A stretch of DNA of 64,000 bases, from positions 26,398,646 through 26,462,645 of the forward strand of contig CM072919.1 in the NCBI GenBank assembly GCA_037013685.1, given 5' to 3'. The position numbers were made by a program, and so were the translations under genes. The notes under the pieces are model-generated. The model did no database searches. It had not been told where the DNA came from and saw only the letters and a list, made by a program, of their open reading frames with translations. Source of the stretch: Acridotheres tristis. Lineage: Eukaryota > Chordata > Aves > Passeriformes > Sturnidae. Positions 38,125 to 50,894 of this stretch are shown here, piece after piece. Within the stretch, counting starts at the first letter, position 1. The number at the start of each line of letters is the position of its first letter.

Positions 38125-38217
38125 GGATGATAAAGATGATAGAGATGATAGAGATGATAGAGATAGATGATATAGATTAGATATAGATATAGATATAGAT
38201 CTATAGATATAGATCTA
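38125..38217. repeat. 9-bp (GATGATAGA)n followed by AGATAT repeats
   Basis: The hexamer array changes directly into about four copies of a GATGATAGA-type 9-mer (38126-38165). After a short transition come AGATAT repeats with two AGATCTA palindromes to about 38217. All units share a GAT core, so the whole 37855-38217 tract probably grew from one purine-rich seed by slippage with unit-length changes. Confidence 0.9.
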
Positions 38218-41200
38218 CAAGGCACAGAATTTTATAGATGAGATAATATGTCTAGAAAACAAAACCAAAGACATATTGTGGGATTTTGGGGAAGAATTTC
38301 TTCACTGCTATATTCTTGGGAAAAACAGTTCATTTACAAGAAAAAAAATAGCAGTTTAAAATGTTTTTTGATAAGCAAAATCAAACTACACATTTTTATG
38401 TGTTTCTCCTCACCTATTTCAAAATCACAACTTCTTTGCAGGCATGTTGAATGAAAATTATGACAATGCTTGGAGATGCAGAAGTAATCAATTCGTAGGC
38501 ACATAATCCTTATGCATTTTCATGCGTGCTCTTTCATTTAAACTGGGAGGGTTTGTGTACAGAGATGCATTGCCTTCCCCACTCTTTTTTTCTGTGTTAT
38601 ATGCTCTGCATATGTGAAATCAGTATGTGGTGCTCTTTGCTAAAGATTGTGATTCCTAATGCTTATTGCACATTAAATAATTTCTAATTCACTTTGTGGT
38701 GAAGCTCAGAGAGATTATTTGGAATCTTCTGACTCTTGTGGACAGTTTAGGAATAGATTCATTTAAATATAGGAAATAATTTTCATTAAACATTGAGCTA
38801 TGATATGAGGTCATTAGAGTATATCTTGCAAACTCATCTCTTCAAGCTACCACTGGGAGATTGCATATTTCTGTGCCAGCCTAAAAACTGAGTTAAAAAT
38901 TGGCTGGCATCCAAAATGTGCAGTTGTTACATGTTGGGGTTTCTTACTCATTCAATACTTTTTAGCTCTCCTCATTAAGGAAAAAAAATCGCTCTGGCAT
39001 TTAGATGTTTTGCTATATACAAACAAAATTAGTTCAACTTAACCAAGGTATAGGCTGACAGAGACCTCTGTAAACACATCTTGGGAATTCCATATATGTT
39101 ATGCAATCTTTTTCAAGTGCCATTTTCAAACTGAAAGTTACTATGTTTTCTAATTCCTTTTATGACAACCTTTGAAAAAATTCTCAAGTACCTGTTCAAG
39201 ACTTTTTGACACAATTGTTAAAATGAATATATATAAAATATGACATAGTACACTAAAAAAAAAGCTATTTTGTATTGTGTAGTAATAGAGGACAATGGGA
39301 ATATTATTCTGCTTTGATAGATAAAAATAATAAAAATGGCAATAGCAAGATGAAGCTAGCAAAAAAAATAAAAAATCAAAAAGTTTATTCTGCTGTAATT
39401 TCTAACTTGTTTCCTCTCTGATTTTTTCCCTGCAATCCCAAGAGAAATTAGTCACTGTACGTATTATCAAAACAATCAATATATTTTCTGCAATATAAAC
39501 AGGTTTTAAAAGAAGCCATGAATTTACTTCTAAGGCCCCTTTGCTGTCCAAGCACTGTTGCAAGTGGTCTAGACAAAGAAGGAATCTTTATTGAAATGCC
39601 AAGAGAGGTGGTGTCACGGCTAGCATGCTGATGTGGGATAGAGGAGATGGAAACCTCCAGAAGCTGAAGTCAGACAGGAAAATGAAGGATAAGGAATCCA
39701 TAGCTATCTAAATGAGCAGTGGCTTTCAGTGTAGCTTCACTATTTTGCACTAGATGAGACTGGTACAACATTTAGAGGAGATAATTAAAGGTGGAAGGGA
39801 TAAAAATGGAAAGGCAGAACAGTATAGCCCAAGGCTAATGTTGGAATCTGAATAGTTCTTCCTAGTTCTCCTGTGTTACAAAATCATTTGTTGAGGGAAA
39901 AGGAGGAAGTTGAAGTGTGAAGCAAGAAACAGTGGTCAAACTGAATTCAGGAATATATGATGCAATTTGTTCCCAAGAAATCATTAATAATTTCAAATCT
40001 ACCCAACTTCCAACTTCTGTGTGAATAAAGTACTCTTTCAATTGTAACGTTTCAATGTACAACTGGAAGGTTAAAATTAATCACCTGCCTTGAGCTATTT
40101 AGTTCCATAAAATATAATCTCAAATTGTACATTAAAGTCAGAGAATGAGAGCAAGACATGAATGAGTGGTGCATGTATTGGCTCTTGAGTACCTCCTTAA
40201 TCTAGCAACCTGTGGCAGCTGTGGGTTGGCTGATCTCTAAACAGCAAAAAATGCTACCTTTCATTTATTTGATTGCATTTCATTTCACTGGGCACAGTGA
40301 GGAAGAATACTTAACATATTAGTCAAAGTTAAGAGAAGAGATAGTAAGAAAATCTATCCATGTTAAACATAACCCTTGAAACAATGATACAGATTACTGT
40401 CATTTAATATATTTTTGCTCCTGCCCGCTGCTCTGTAATTCAAAATATGCAGATCCATTTAAAAATAAGGAGACTGCAGCTTGGTCTGTAAAGGACAGTC
40501 TTCAAACCCAGAACTAAGCTGCTGGGTAGTGCTGAGGGGGATGGTGGACCCTGGAAAGAAGGTCTTGTCTGCAGGCTGTATTTAGCAGAGGTGAGGTGTG
40601 GCTCTGGGTGATTTTTGACATACAAGTCACCTGGCAACCTGTGAGTGAAAGCAGAGAGGCCTGTGCTCAGATGCCAAGACTGCTGCCCAGAGCTCCTTGG
40701 GTGAGAAGGTATGATCACTGAATGTCATCACACGAACTGTGTGAAGACACTCAGGATGTCTGTTTTTGTCTTTTTATTATTATTATTATCAGTTTAAAAG
40801 GAGCATTATTTTTACAGTTAATGAGAAATCCTTTGCAGAATATTAACATTATGAATTCTACAATCCCGTTTGTTGTGTACAAACAGTCAATAATGACTGC
40901 ACTCAGATCAAAACCAAATGAAGTTATGCACTGCTTCCCCAGGGAGCTTGTGCTCCAGTTCAAATGCAAAGTGTTTCAAGCACAGACGGTACATGGTCTG
41001 CCAGTGCAAGGTGTTTTGAGGTGAAGTAGGAGCTGATCTGTTCTCCTTGTTTTAACTCTGATAGATGCTCTCTAATTTCCTCATTAAGTACTGAAAGAGA
41101 CTCAAAGCAAAGACGGATTGATAGTTTGTTTGTGTTTTTTTTAATTACAGAGCCATAAGAAATATCTCAGTTGCAGAGAGAACATGAGGTGCTGCTGATC

Positions 41201-44200
41201 AGCATAATGGTGCAGCTAGCTGCAGAAAACAGCAATGCATCCCTATACAAACTTTCCTCAGTAAATTCATGCAGTTAAATGCATGCCAGATTTCTAGTTG
41301 CAACAACTGAATGGTCGTTTTAAAGACAGGGTCAGTACATGGACGAAGTTCTCCATCTGGCTTTAGGAATTGTGACATCTCATTAAATTAGAAGAGATAT
41401 CTAAGTTAAGACAAAGTATGGCAAGTATATAGTTATTTAAATTAAATTAGAAACCTGGATCTCTTCTAATTTTTCTAATTTTTAATTTCTCACATCCTAA
41501 ATCTATTTTGCTAATAAAACATTGGTGCTTGGGATGGAATTTTTTTTTTTTAAGATAAATTGAGACTTAAGCATGGGAAAATATAACACATCTTACACAA
41601 ACTTGGTTTCATCTAGAGGTCTCCAAAACATGTAGCAAAAAAAGATAACACTATGAAAATTAAAAAGACAACACTAACAAGAAACTGTATTTTCATCCAA
41701 CCTAATATTATGGCTGAAACTAGGATAAAGGTTTTGGCTATATCTTGAAAATGCACTCTTGTAATGACAACCTGTGACAAATCCTGCCATTCATTTTTTT
41801 TAATATATTCATTTGTTTGAATAGAAACTGTTAAGGTGGCTTTATGAATATTAGCTCTGGTCCTTCTATCACAATAAGGGAAACAAAGTATGTCAAAGAT
41901 GATAATAGTAAACTCTTTCCTTTATGGTTTGTATTTTTCCTTTTAGGAGGAGATATACCTAGAATTTGTAAACCCCTTTACAAGTGTACTTTCAATTGAG
42001 TCTTGCTAGAATTTGTATTTATTTGTGAATGAATCCCAGTGGGGAAAAGAGCAGTTCAGTAGAGCTACTCTATTTATAAAACGGGGTGGGGGGGAAGAAA
42101 CAAAACCAAGTGAAACAAGTTGCAGTTATACAACATATATTTTTGGCTAAAATGGTGTGAGGTGTGAATGCTGCTTCAATTACAGGCAGTAAAAAATAAC
42201 TTGGTAAAATCACACAGGAAGTCCTTATTCAACACTTTGCTTTGCTCTTTCCATTTCTTTGAGCAAAGCTGACATTATAAGCACAACTGACTCTCTAAGG
42301 AACCCTTAAATAATTTAAAGATGCTGAGCCTCATATTCTACAGGCAAAAGATGCTGACATTATTTTAAATTAGGTTTTTATACTTAAAGTATATTGAAGT
42401 GCATTTTGGGGATATGAATTTTTGCTACCTGTGCTTTTTCTGAGAACTACTATGTGCAGAACAATACTGACACTGTGAGTAGAATAATGTTCATATGCAC
42501 TTTTGTATATTCTGAAAAATAATATTGAGCACAATACTAATTTTTCAAATATGAACTCAATATGTCCATGCAATCTTCTGGAAATGTACTAGGTCACATG
42601 GGGGTTTTTTGCAAGTGATTGTACCTGATAAATGTAGAGTGTTTATCTCAAGTTTTGTGAATAAGTAAAAATACACACCAGGTAAAATCGTACACTGGCC
42701 TTTTTGAGGAATACTTTGACTTCAGTGAAAGTCTAATTTTGGCCTTTTTTGCTAATAGCTTGAATAGACTAGCCTCATTGTTATTTTTACTCTAACTCTT
42801 GATGCCTTAAGTTATTTGCCACAAGCAGCTGGCTCTGTCTTACTCCCCCATGTTATTCTCAGATGTCCTTCAAGTCAAAACCCGAGTGAGAGCATGTACA
42901 GAAGAGACTCACAGAATAAAAAAACTTCATCTATAAAATACGGAGAACACTGAGACAAAGATTTCACACTTGTGTGACTTGCTTGTGAATTTTATTTTTA
43001 TCTTCTTACAGCCATTGGGTAATACTAGTTTAACGAACAGAACCCAATAAACTGCTCGTAATTGTCCTAAACCAAAACCAAAAGTGACCCCAAATTGTTC
43101 TGACTGTGCTGCTTGCTAAAACCTAATGCATGCTGGGATTAGGCACTTGCCAGTTAGCTTATTGACCATGTCTGATAGTGCAGACGTGATCAATAATGCC
43201 AAAAGTCACGTATCTCCATATCAATTGCCATTGCATCATCTGTGAAGCTCTAGAAATGAAAGCATAGCACAAAAGCAGCATCCTATGTTCCCTCTCACAT
43301 TCGGCTTTCAGCTTAAAATAAGAAGCTTTTAAAAACATGGCAAATTCAGCATTCCTTTATTTGCCATCTGGTTTTGGAGCCATTGTCCTCTACCTGCTCT
43401 GCATTTTCAAGCTTTGCTCTGAAACTTCAGCAGCTAAAATTGTCTTTTCTTTCTCTATGAAGTAGTACAACTCTCCTGTATTCATTGCCTGAATAGGAAA
43501 GACATAGGAAATAAGTCTACCAGTCTGGTGTCCACCTTGCAGACATCCCAGGAGAGAGGAAGAGCCCATTGTTTGCCTGAACTCATCTGTTACACTATGA
43601 AATAACATAATTAATTTCTTATTTGGCTGTTTTAGGAAATTAAATTCAGAGAGTAGCAAAGACTTTTGCTGAGCAGTTCAGTTGCTCTGCATCTCCAGCT
43701 ACTCCCCAGCACTCCTCCAGCTACTGTCACTGATGGCCAGCATTGGTACTGGCTGTGACTAGCAGGAAAGGCAAACTACATGTGTGAGAGAAGGAGTAAA
43801 GCTCAGTATCATTTCAGAGGCTTTGATAATATCCTACCCATATTTCATTTCTTATTTCAGTTTAGTCCATTTTCTTGTACATCTCAGTGAAATCCAATTC
43901 CATTTTTCTCAAGGATATTAAAGCACTCACAACCAAAGATCCCAGTACATCCCTGTTGATGAATTTGGCAAATATGGTAACGAGATTTTTATTTTTGTTC
44001 TTCAAATGGGATGTCTCCAGACAAAAGGCACACTTTTCCTCAATGGTAATGGCAGCAAGTTTACAGAAAGTACGATGTGAAGTCTCATACTGACAAACAC
44101 TTTGTGTTCAGACAGTTCTAGATGACCTTAATGATGGCTGTCACTTTCTCAAAGAGCTTGGAAATGGGAATTATTTGCATCATAGCCACAGATATGCCAT

Positions 44201-45199
44201 GCCTGCATGGCACTTTTCCACACTGGATAGACTTGGACTAAACAGACAAAAGAAGACCTAGGTTAGAAGGTTGCAAGCTCAGTGAATCATAAACTGAAGC
44301 TTTCTGGAGATATCCAAGAAGGTCTTCCATTCTGGTCAGTGCAGTAGAGCTGCAATTATAATGTCTTAAATGGAACTCATCTTTTTGTGATAAGTAGGCA
44401 AATAGCATTATCAGAGATAGACATTCATCTTGCATGCGTCATCTGGTGAAATAGAATGGAAATCAATCAGTACTTTCACGTGAGACTGGACTTATAGTGG
44501 AGACTGTCAAACCGAGAGGCTATACTGAAAATTTGGCTGAAAGTCTTGGAAGCCCACACAGGAAGGCCAGCAAATAAATTATTGGACATTTTGTCCTTTG
44601 TTAAAGTCAGTAGCAGAGATGGGAGTGAGAAAAAAAATGTTGTTGCCTTAGGCATGCTTTCAGTGTACATTTATTTTGTTGTTGCTGCCTGGTTCATTGA
44701 GCTGGTTTGCCTTTAATGGTTCACTAAGCTTTGACTACTGTAGAGATTATGGTAATTTATTTTACTGTAGTAGTGTCCTGGACTGTGGCATATGTTGGTG
44801 CTTTCAAAGTACCAAATTAGGTAAATATCAATAATATAAAAAGTTTTCTTAGCTGAGATTAACTCCTGGACTCCAAAATCATGACATTGTTAAGTGGAAG
44901 ATGCCAGTCCAGGAGGACAAAGGATACAGTATATTGGTTTGTTTTGAATATTTAGTGTTTCAGATACCTTGACTTCAGATTTAAGTCATACAAAATGCAG
45001 AGGTTTTTCTGAATTAGAATTAAAATGTAGATAAAGTGTTATTTGCAGCCACCAAACTCTCAAGCTTTTAAAGCCAAATTATGTTCACAGACATTTCTCT
45101 TAGGAACAGAGACCAAGTGTGTTAAGTGTCTCTCCTGTTTCAGAAAAGGTTTTTATGATGAAATTATTGCAGTTATTAGAGAGATGCTTCTGTACAAAT
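38218..45199. other. AT-rich unique sequence, no gene seen
   Basis: No recognisable gene or transposon. A (TTA)n run of about five copies lies at 40774-40790 and a short G-run at 42083-42093. The 43090-43260 stretch is information-dense and could be a conserved non-coding element, which cannot be judged from one genome. A small palindromic hairpin (TGCCATGC-CT-GCATGGCA) lies at 44195-44212. Confidence 0.5.
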
Positions 45200-46150
45200 T
45201 AAGGTACAAATGAGACCACATATCAAAGTTGATAGTGTGGACTTTATTTAATAGTAAATCTGAGATAAAGAGATAGCAATAAACAGGAAAAATAGAGACA
45301 CAGGGAGAGAAAGAGAGTGACAGAGACCGATTAAGTAGAAAGATATCACCACCCTGTGGGTCCAGTGGTGTTCCATTAGTTCACTTCTTCTGGTCTTCTG
45401 GTGGTGGGAGTCCCACAAAACACAGAGTTCTGCGGGTTAATATATGTTCAGGTACAATGGGAATGCCCAAGCGTCTCCTCAGGGAGGGGGAAGTTTCACA
45501 CTGTCTTTTACACTAAAACCTTAGGTCAACCTTTCCACAGCCCACCAAGATCAATAATTGAACCTCCCATGACCCACCAAGACCTTGGGTTGACCCTTCC
45601 ATGGCCCACCAAGACCTTTGGTTGACTCTTCTTCCAAACAGACTGTGGATCTGTTGCAACACTTGGACCACACACAGCCTCTGGTGGAAGGCCTCAGGAA
45701 TGAGTCTAGGGAGCATTTTTGGCTTTTCCAGTGAGTTATGACACCATCTCCGGTTATGATACCTTCTAAGACGTGCCAGCTGCCACCTGTGTGAATGCTC
45801 TGTGTGAGTGTGACCTTCCCAGGGTGGTTGTGAGCTGTACAATTGAGCCAGTTTTTTGTAAGGAAGGATATCTGGCATCTTAAAAAGCACCATTCCATCT
45901 CCAGAGTGTCTGCTTATGCCCTCCAGAGATGGGTGTTCATCTTCTCTGTCTCATGTGGACCCAAAAACTCTCCTCCCCCAACTCAGCTGTGGGGGAGTGT
46001 GCGTGAAAACCTCTGCAAATGAGTCTGTGGGCAATGGCCTCTCCAACCTCGATCCAGCCAGAGCTGATTTTCAACACAGCTGAAGTGTTTGGCTGTCCTT
46101 GTGAATACATTCTTCTTCCCCGAGGAGTTACATCACCTTAGATAGTTGAA
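45200..46150 (-). mobile_element. ERV LTR (same family as 4190-4630), with internal tandem repeat
   Basis: Minus orientation is supported by AATAAA on that strand (complement of TTTATT near 45244-45249) and by ATATATTAACCCGC (complement of the GCGGGTTAATATAT at 45432-45445), which looks TATA-like and lies about 190 bp upstream of it. The core CCCACAAAACACAGAGTTCTG, then GGGTTAAT, matches the copy at 4236-4330. To the right, U3-like sequence rich in CACAC and CCCTCC-type words continues to about 46130 with no stop-free retroviral frame. Two overlapping minus frames of 115-126 codons here are incidental and unlike any protein I know. Boundaries are approximate and no target duplication was found. 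Confidence 0.62.
45510..45636. repeat. 32-bp tandem repeat inside the LTR, about 4 imperfect copies
   Basis: Units start CCCACCAAGA at 45541, 45573 and 45605, each exactly 32 bp. The second and third differ mainly at their ends, and the first is more diverged in the middle. A partial, diverged unit (ACCTTAGGTCAACCTTTCCA) precedes them at 45511-45540. Tandem repeats like this in U3 can carry enhancer sites, but no specific factor site is claimed. Confidence 0.88.
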
Positions 46151-46289
46151 CAACAGTCCCAGCTTTATCACATCTCAAATTTTTACATGATTTAACTCCC
46201 AGTCCAATTTCCTGACATCCAGAAGACATTTTGGGGAATGTGGACTTAAGTGGTGCCGATGAGCACCTGTTTCTTTGCGCATTTTGCGG

Positions 46290-46477
46290 CAATGTGCCCA
46301 TGAGGGTGACCAAACATTGGTCCAGGTTGGCCAGAGTTGTTGCAGAGTCTCCATCCCTGGAGATACTAAAAATCATCTGGACATGGACCTGGACAACCGG
46401 TTCTCATTTACCACTCGAACAGGTGGGCTGGACCAGGTGACTTAAAGGGATCCCTTCAAATCTCAACAATTCTGTAA
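46290..46477 (+). mobile_element. CR1 LINE 3' end, plus strand
   Basis: The plus translation MRVTKHWSRLARVVAESPSL corresponds to the 'RVTKHWNRLPREVVESPSLE' phrase found in the translated CR1 3' region. It is followed by CATCTGGACATGGACCTGG, ACAACCGG, and the terminal GGATCCCTTCAAATCTCAAC and AATTCTGTAATCC, close to the consensus tail. The 46160-46289 stretch upstream is unassigned. A short copy, 5'-truncated as usual. Confidence 0.85.
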
Positions 46478-49402
46478 TCCTTCTCTCTGTGCTCAGATGG
46501 GAAGGTTGGCTGAGAGATTCAGAACAGAATGAAAACAAATCACTGGGGTGGCCCTGTGCATTGCCACATTTCAAACACAGCCTGACCTGAAGAGCAGCAA
46601 CAGACAAGACAATACATTGAGACACTGTTGAGTTCTGTAATCTGTGGTTTCCGTTTAGGTAAGTCTAGAGGAATTCTTTCACACTTCAAAACTGCAAAAA
46701 TCTTACTGCCCCAAAAATGATGGTTTGGTGGGGTTATTTTCCATTGACATCATAAAAGATCCCATACAGCAAGTAATTTAAATAAAATTACCTTCTGGTG
46801 ATGCTGAAATCATGGAGTAAGTGACACACAGAATTCCAGCATTCTTGAAGGTCCATCACATTTCTCATCCTACTTTAGCCAATTAACATATTTGTTGTCT
46901 TAGTTCCATCTGATTAATTAATTACTATTTTTTCTCATAATGATCATTATTATTTTACTTTCTTACTATGAGTAGAAGTAGGATAAGTTTTGTTTAATAT
47001 TATATATTGGAAGGATGTTTTTCTGGATCCTACAGCTCTCCAGTATCTCAGGCCCATTGACTGTTTATAGGCTCCAATTTTTACAAATCATACTTTTTTG
47101 TGCGGGAATTATCAAAAGAAATAAGATTGATCACCTGAAAAGAGCTAATTTTAATGTTATCCCTGCAAAAACATTAGCACATTTTTAATTGACATATGCA
47201 TTGAAATAAGTTTCCTCTAAAATTAGTATGGTAGATAATATTGTTCATTCTGTTCAATGTGCTTCAAAATACTTATAAACAACTTGTACTGATTAAACAA
47301 AAAGGTCATCTAGAAAAAGCAAGTTCTAATAAAATCAACTTCAAAACAAAATTCTAGCTCTTTCAAGACCTGTACCAAAAATATGACTATGAATATGTGG
47401 TATGCTATTGGTGACTATTACTGTACTGCTATTGTCCCAAATTGCATTTCCTACCTTAATTGAGTATAATTGTCCTAAGAGAAAAGTAATAGCAAGAGAG
47501 TTTTCTAAATCCCAAGATCCCCAAAAACCCCATGGAGGAATAAAGAAATAAATGGAATAAAAATTATGTTACTTTTGATATCTCTTGCCTTTTTCCAACC
47601 TGCTTCACCGCTACCCATAGAGTTCTGTCACAATGGGTTTGGATGGCTTAATTGCTGCCCTTATGCCATTTAAGGCTTTAGGTTAATAAAAGTAAAGCTA
47701 CAACTGGGAGGTTACATCTCCTTGTTTTGAATGTAGAAGTACAGTTTTAGAACAGTTGGTAGAAGAAATGAGTTTTGAAGTTGTAACAGTGTTGATATTA
47801 GATTTTCAGAGATATCTTGAAAGGTCTCTAAAATGAAATGCATTTAGGAGTTAAATGTGTTTCTTTCTTTCTCTAAAGCATTCTCTTTTATTTTAAAGTC
47901 CAGCTTTTGTAGGAAAGATTTAGTGTTCATTAATTAAATGATTTGTGCTCTGATTCATCCTTTCTGCTCAAACAGGATTGAATTTCAATACACCACAATC
48001 ATGCAGACGTACTGGTCCTCATATTCTTCAAGCCTACACTTAACATTCCAGCTTAGCAGCCTCCCTAACACACCTCAAGGGTGTGTAACTGAGAAAGAAG
48101 ACAGAGTCAGGAAATACTTTACATGACTTTTTTCTTAAGAAACTCATGGAAAAGGTTTGAAAATTTTAAGATTATTAAAATTATTTCTAACAAGGGCAGA
48201 AACAAAGTTTGTAGTCCTTTTAAACACTGACATGATTCTTAGTGCTTCTTGTCTTCTGGTAGAGAAGTGAGATAACTGCTTAGCTCGTGCTTTGAAATGG
48301 TTACCAGTGCTATACACAAAGCTGTGTGTTCTGTTCTTTCTCTTCACTGTTCTTTCTTTATAACATTTCTGATTTACACTGAGTCAAATTTTGGTCTTAG
48401 TGAGTTTTCACAGTGATTTAAATGGAATTGGAAATTTTCCCACAGTTTTTCAATATATGATTTGGTGAAAGCGAATAACTAATTGTCTGGTTAGTAAATG
48501 CCTCTGTACCCTATTCCAATTTTCTCATTGACTTCTGCAGAATTGAACAAGGCCACAGATTTGACTGCATCAAACTCACAGACTATAAAAATATAGATAG
48601 ATACCTAAAGGCTAAAAGTACTTGCACACAAAATAGTGCTAAGCAAAAGGCTCTAAGGTTGGGAGGAAAAAAGTAAACAAACTATATCCAACAAAAGTTT
48701 TTATTTTCTGAAAAACAGCCTTTCATTCACAGTATTAATTATTAAACCTCATAGTTCTTAGACTGAGTTGTGGAATTTATCCACATGCAAATCAAGCTCT
48801 CCACAACTTCTAAAGGTCACAACTAAGCACAAAGCTCCAATTAGACTATAGCACTATGTGGCTAAATCTGTGTCTTCCAGTCATTACCAGTGGCAAAGTT
48901 TCAAAGTCAACGCATGACCTCAAATAAATAAATCATCTCCTCTTACAAGGAGATTTCACAGTTTACATTTTCCTGGACTAAATGAGATAATATTTGACGA
49001 GTGATTCTCCATGGAAGATTCTGTCATGCTTATCATAAGCTTGGCAGCCCCCAAATGAAAAGCTAGGTCCTATACAGGTTCTTCTTTGTTTCATCAATTT
49101 TGTCTCTTCCATACTTGCGAGATGTAAAACAGGACACACAGAAGAAGAGTCATTCCCTAGCACAGAAAAATAATATAATTATACTCACTGTTGTTTTCTT
49201 CTGTGTGTTATTCCACTGGTGATAGTTCCTGTACTCACCCTTGGTGGAAATGCCAAAGCAGTATATAAGTTTCGTGCAAATGTACTTTAGCAGAGCACAG
49301 CCTTTTTGCTGTAATAGAATGCAGTTACCTGTCTCAAAACACTGTCAAAGACAGACAGAAGGGCCTTCCCAAACGACAAACTACCAGACAAAGAATTCCC
49401 AT
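46478..49402. other. AT-rich unique sequence, no gene seen
   Basis: No recognisable gene or transposon. TAATTAATTA runs near 46914-46925 are ordinary for this base composition. Confidence 0.5.
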
Positions 49403-49970
49403 TGTGAGAACTCGAGGCAAGTAAAGATGGCAGAAGCAGGAAGGCGCTAGTTTCTGGCCTGGTGAGGCAGATCTGGGTAACCTATCCTGACAAAAAATTC
49501 ACCCAGCGGCAAACTGTGGGGAAGCAAGCAAGTCCTTATGCACATCAGCCCAAGTTGTGGGGAGGGAATCTATGCCCCATGGATACCTGGGACTTGTACT
49601 GTATAAACATGATGCCTTCAAAAGAACAGCTCTGGAAACCCCATCTCCGAGAAGACCTGAAGGCTGAAGGAGGATCAGCTAGACACCACAGGATTCACAC
49701 GGTGGTGACTATCTTTCTCCCCAGTCTCTCTCACACGCTCTTTCCCAGGCCCCTGCACCTCTCCTCCTATTTCTTTTTATCTCTCTCTACCTCTTTCACC
49801 TTTCATATCCTTCTGGATTAAAAAATTAATAGAGCTAATTAGTCTTCTGAACTGGTGTGGTAATCAGTAATATTGCTAGCTAGAATTTGTCCATTTTACT
49901 CCACAAAACTGTTTGAATATATTGGGAGCAATGTAGGAAAAGTTAAGTAATAAACAATATTAAACCCATT
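49403..49970 (+). mobile_element. ERV LTR, plus strand
   Basis: The element begins TGTGAGAACTCGAGGC. It has a TATA-type GTACTGTATAAAC near 49597-49609, then a GC-rich leader with GGAAACCCCATCTCCGAGAA, then a pyrimidine-rich CTCTCTCACACGCTCTTTCCC stretch, and an ATTAAA polyadenylation-type signal near 49817-49822. This promoter, leader, signal order gives the plus orientation and resembles songbird retroviral LTRs I recall. The right edge is uncertain (about 49850-49970) and no firm target duplication was found. A 119-codon plus frame inside is incidental. Confidence 0.65.
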
Positions 49971-50013
49971 AAATAATAGGTCTTGTCAATCTCTTTGTTT
50001 TTTACCTTAACAG

Positions 50014-50277
50014 TGAGACCTCGGTTTTGGTTCTGTCTAGAATAGAGTTAATTTTTGAAGTAACCAAAAGGAGGAGGGGCAATGGCTAGGACACAGAGGG
50101 TCTTCTATTCCAGCTCACAGCATTGCCAGAGGCAGGGAAAGGGATTCTCCCGCTTCTTCCAGTCAATCCAAGAGTGGTGGACAGAGCAGTCAGGGTAGCA
50201 GAGCACCGGTCCTGAGTCAGAGGGAATAATGGGCTGGCATGGCTATGGCTGGGTCCAGATCATGTGGGAATCACTCC
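50014..50277 (+). mobile_element. older ERVL-type LTR, left part (interrupted by 50278-50894)
   Basis: Near 50038 the string TCTAGAATAGAGTTAATTTT is a strong landmark of the start of a widespread avian ERVL-like LTR. Further right, GGACAGAGCAGTCAGGGTAGC and related blocks continue until 50277, where a younger LTR was inserted. The start near 50014 (TGAGACC) is approximate. Confidence 0.7.
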
Positions 50278-50894
50278 TGTGCTGGTTTGAAAGTAAAACC
50301 AGTGTGAGACTCCAAGTCAGTAATACAATTTAAGAGGAGAAAAGAGAAAAAATAAAATACATGCAATTATATAAAAGAAACAACCACCGACACAGTCAGA
50401 AATACAACCTGACACCCTGTCAGTCAGGGTGTTGGTAGCAGTCCGTATAAATGGTGGCTGCAGTCCTCCTGGATGACAGATGTGGTTCAGTTGAAGCAGT
50501 GCTCCTGTAGAAGGTGCAGTTTTCCTCCGAAGATCCAGCGATGATGTGGAAATGATCCGACTTTCCTCTGGGATCCAGTAGAAAGGTCTGCCCTCGTGTC
50601 CCAAACCCCAGTTTTTTATCTAGGTAGGAAAGGCTTGGCTCCTGCCCCTGGCTGGGGCATCTCCCAATGGGATGATGTAATCTTATCAGTCACACAATAG
50701 GACTTAATGGCCCATTAACGGAATATATCTTCCGGAGGAAGGATGGGTTGTGAAAAGATAACGATGATCATCCCCCGATCTTATCAGATGGCACATCAGC
50801 AGAGGATATCTCCCACAGAGATAAGGATCACCACCCCTCCCACATTTTAACAGATGGTGATAGAATACACATTTTTGCATTGTATCCCACGACA
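50278..50894 (-). mobile_element. solo ERV LTR, copy 2, inserted in an older LTR with 5-bp target duplication
   Basis: The element runs from TGTGCTGGTTTGA to CACGACA (617 bp). It is flanked by ACTCC on both sides (50273-50277 and 50895-50899), a perfect 5-bp target duplication. It matches 16298-16829 along its length, with one extra block near the left end. On the minus strand it has a TATA-like CTAGATAAAAAAC (complement near 50613-50625) and, further down, a pyrimidine- and T-rich tail before the 3' end, so it reads leftward. There is no internal provirus. The perfect duplication, against one mismatch at copy 1, fits a younger insertion or chance retention. Confidence 0.92.

Noticed and set aside
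37820..38170. True interstitial telomere sequence or ancestral chromosome fusion
   Set aside because: The unit is ATAGGG, not TTAGGG, and it grades stepwise from AGATGG and GGATGG, so local expansion explains it better.
37855..38217. CRISPR-like array
   Set aside because: There are no spacers: units are contiguous 6-bp or 9-bp repeats in a vertebrate-type genome.
37758..38225. Long open frames across the hexamer array on both strands (Asp-Gly/Asp-Arg, Met-Gly/Ile-Gly, Tyr-Pro/His-Pro/His-Leu peptides)
   Set aside because: A stop-free 6-bp repeat is open in several frames at once. The frames start and end in unrelated flanking sequence, so they are not genes.
45513..45898. Overlapping minus-strand frames of 115-126 codons
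   Set aside because: They cover the LTR and its 32-bp tandem repeat, and the repeated peptide words come from the repeat.
49462..49821. 119-codon frame
   Set aside because: It lies inside an LTR leader and pyrimidine-rich tract. No protein family resemblance.
49398..49970. CCCAT five-mer before 49403 and again at 49965-49969 as a target duplication
   Set aside because: The upstream neighbour of the right copy does not end in CA, so the match is probably chance in AT-rich DNA.
16298..50894. The two related LTRs as the ends of one 34-kb provirus
   Set aside because: Each LTR has its own flanking 5-bp duplication and the DNA between them is unrelated unique sequence without gag, pol or env.
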